64,000 bases of DNA from JAWXBG01 sp044375415 (GTDB lineage: Bacteria; Bacteroidota; Bacteroidia; Flavobacteriales_D; Sanyastnellaceae): NCBI GenBank assembly GCA_044375415.1, contig JBILMS010000001.1:215019-279018 (forward strand), given 5' to 3'. Numbering within the stretch: position 1 is the first letter of the stretch; every line of letters starts with the position of its first letter. Shown here one piece after another: positions 63,052 through 64,000 of this stretch. Under the pieces are notes generated by a model. That model did no database searches. It worked only from the letters and a program-made list of their open reading frames with translations, and was not told the DNA's origin. A program made the translations under genes and the position numbers.

Positions 63052-63744
63052 ATGCTCAAGAACCTAAGACAATTTACGTTTTGGCTTACTTTAATTGTTG
63101 CAGTCTCCTGCTGCAAGCATGATACAGAGCCTTCCTCTTGTGAGTGCGGAGAAGTAAATTCTATCGAGGAGTTGAAAGAATGGGCCTTTTTTAAGGAAGG
63201 TACATATTGGATCTATGAGGAAGAATCTACTGGGGCAAGAGATACGTTCACAGTGGTGAACTCTCATGATTTTATCACTGACCAGGGTAATGTTCAGTTC
63301 GATTATGAAACATATCGCAGTAGCGATGGATATTATTATTGGTTTTGGTTCAATGAAGGTTGGACAAGTGATTGCGGTGCACAAGATTGTTGTAGGTGTA
63401 GAACACTTTGGTGCGATAAGTATATCAGCGGGGATGCTGATGGGGAGGATCGGTTTTTGAGATTTCCAACTTTTGAGCAAAACTATGCTGGACTTTCTTG
63501 GGGCGGAGGTGATTATGGACTGGTAACTGTCATTGATAATTTTTATAATTTCAACAATGGGAATTTCTTGTTTGATACTGTTGTCGTTCAACGAAATGAC
63601 AACTCAGTTCTTGATCAATCAACGACAACTAATGAATATTTTGAGGTGATTTATTATTTTGCCAAGTCGATAGGAATTGTCCGGAAGGAAATAACTGAAA
63701 CAAATGAAATTTGGAATCTTGTTGAATACAATGTGATTCAATGA
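63052..63744 (+). CDS. Lipoprotein of unknown function
   Basis: 230 residues. Signal sequence with lipobox-like IVAVSC (Cys near residue 20), followed by a cysteine-rich mature start (KHDTEPSSCECGEVNS). Aromatic and Asp/Glu-rich, with extra cysteines around 118-125 ('CGAQDCCRCRTLWC'). It is probably surface or periplasmic. No family recognised. 17 bases separate it from the next frame. Confidence 0.72.
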   Translation: MLKNLRQFTFWLTLIVAVSCCKHDTEPSSCECGEVNSIEELKEWAFFKEGTYWIYEEESTGARDTFTVVNSHDFITDQGNVQFDYETYRSSDGYYYWFWFNEGWTSDCGAQDCCRCRTLWCDKYISGDADGEDRFLRFPTFEQNYAGLSWGGGDYGLVTVIDNFYNFNNGNFLFDTVVVQRNDNSVLDQSTTTNEYFEVIYYFAKSIGIVRKEITETNEIWNLVEYNVIQ

Positions 63745-63761
63745 CTTAATGCTCAAACAAA

Positions 63762-64000
63762 ATGAAAACGACGCTACTACTTGCTTTGCTCATGACAACA
63801 TTTTCTTGCTTTGCCCAATCTGATCAAGAAAACCAAAATAAATACTGGAAATATCGTGAGATTTTAAAAGACCAAATTTGTTAAAATCGGTATTGAGCCC
63901 GGAGAGAGTATTCCCATGGCATGCAGAATACCTGGTTATGCGTATGGCGGAACAACAGACCAGAACGGAACCCAGTTGCAGTGGAAAGATGCGACAATAA
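63762..64000 (+). pseudogene. Secreted protein gene with a frameshift, cut by window edge
   Basis: ATG 63762 opens a signal peptide (MKTTLLLALLMTTFSCFAQ) and 'NKYWKYREILKDQ', then a stop at 63882-63884 after 40 residues. The frame that matches the protein family resumes directly in another phase: 'FVKIGIEPGESIPMACR' and 'GTTDQNGTQLQWKDATI' up to base 64000. One surplus A in the run at 63874-63876 explains the break. It may be a true inactivation, a sequencing error or a slippage site. The NYWKYR..GESIP pattern recalls a Bacteroidota family of secreted proteins. Confidence 0.65.

Noticed and set aside
62849..63067. A 72-codon plus-strand frame rich in Pro and Asn
   Set aside because: GTG start without upstream signals, overlap with the real lipoprotein start, and no recognised domain. 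A decayed gene fragment is possible but cannot be supported.
63091..63591. A 166-codon minus-strand frame
   Set aside because: It is antisense to the lipoprotein gene at 63052-63744, which has a signal sequence and lipobox.

Overview
The window reads as chromosomal DNA of a member of Bacteroidota, most likely Flavobacteriales near the Cryomorphaceae/Schleiferiaceae/Crocinitomicaceae. The evidence is a complete type IX secretion (T9SS) core operon (porP-gldK-gldL-gldM-gldN plus a second gldN), the gene order miaB / sigma-54 regulator / lptE / TPR-like gene / secG / groES-groEL, acpP-fabF-rnc, a eukaryote-like class Ia ribonucleotide reductase, and repeated promoters of the phylum type TTG-N17..22-TAnnTTTG. 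No Shine-Dalgarno sequences were needed to choose starts. I saw no rRNA, tRNA, CRISPR array, insertion sequence or prophage.

Layout. 1-2436: a partial secreted protein, then an ECF sigma factor / membrane anti-sigma / DUF4097-type adhesin operon. 2648-6319: nrdB and nrdA. 6320-7135: a non-coding stretch with a well-formed promoter-hairpins-terminator unit on the minus strand, a candidate small RNA. 7136-12516: secA and, convergent, an ABC-F ATPase, separated by a double palindrome. 12595-23396 (minus): topA, an arginase-like protein with lost metal ligands, and the T9SS core. 23569-30541 (plus): miaB, sigma-54 regulator, lptE, a TPR-like gene, secG, groESL. 30664-33571: small membrane proteins, a repeat-rich gap, yqeY, and a RimK / RimK-associated protease pair. 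33704-47280 (minus): a surface polysaccharide cluster with glycosyltransferases, a Wzy-like polymerase, an acyltransferase, asparagine synthase, an epimerase and a short NeuB-like synthase. 47378-50651 (minus): a sulfur-carrier cysteine operon (CysM, Mec, CysO-like, MoeZ-like). 50756-56710 (plus): an IYD-like nitroreductase, acpP-fabF-rnc, kbl, an oxidoreductase, ferritin. 56871-60101: a YfiR-like / TPR-like / PP2C-phosphatase signalling set. 60115-62528 (minus): a universal stress protein, an alpha/beta hydrolase, pdxJ. 63052-64000: a lipoprotein and a frameshifted secreted protein that runs off the window.

The most interesting part is the leader of the cysteine operon. Between its TTG-N19-TATATTTG promoter and cysM, the minus strand encodes two consecutive tiny peptides, one with Cys-Thr-Cys5 and one with Cys6. 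Each is followed by a rho-independent terminator, and the second can form a mutually exclusive antiterminator. This looks like a tandem cysteine-sensing transcription attenuator. The operon it controls would make cysteine on a ubiquitin-like thiocarboxylate carrier. That carrier has an unusual eight-residue tail after its Gly-Gly, so it probably needs trimming, and the JAMM protease encoded next to it is the obvious candidate.
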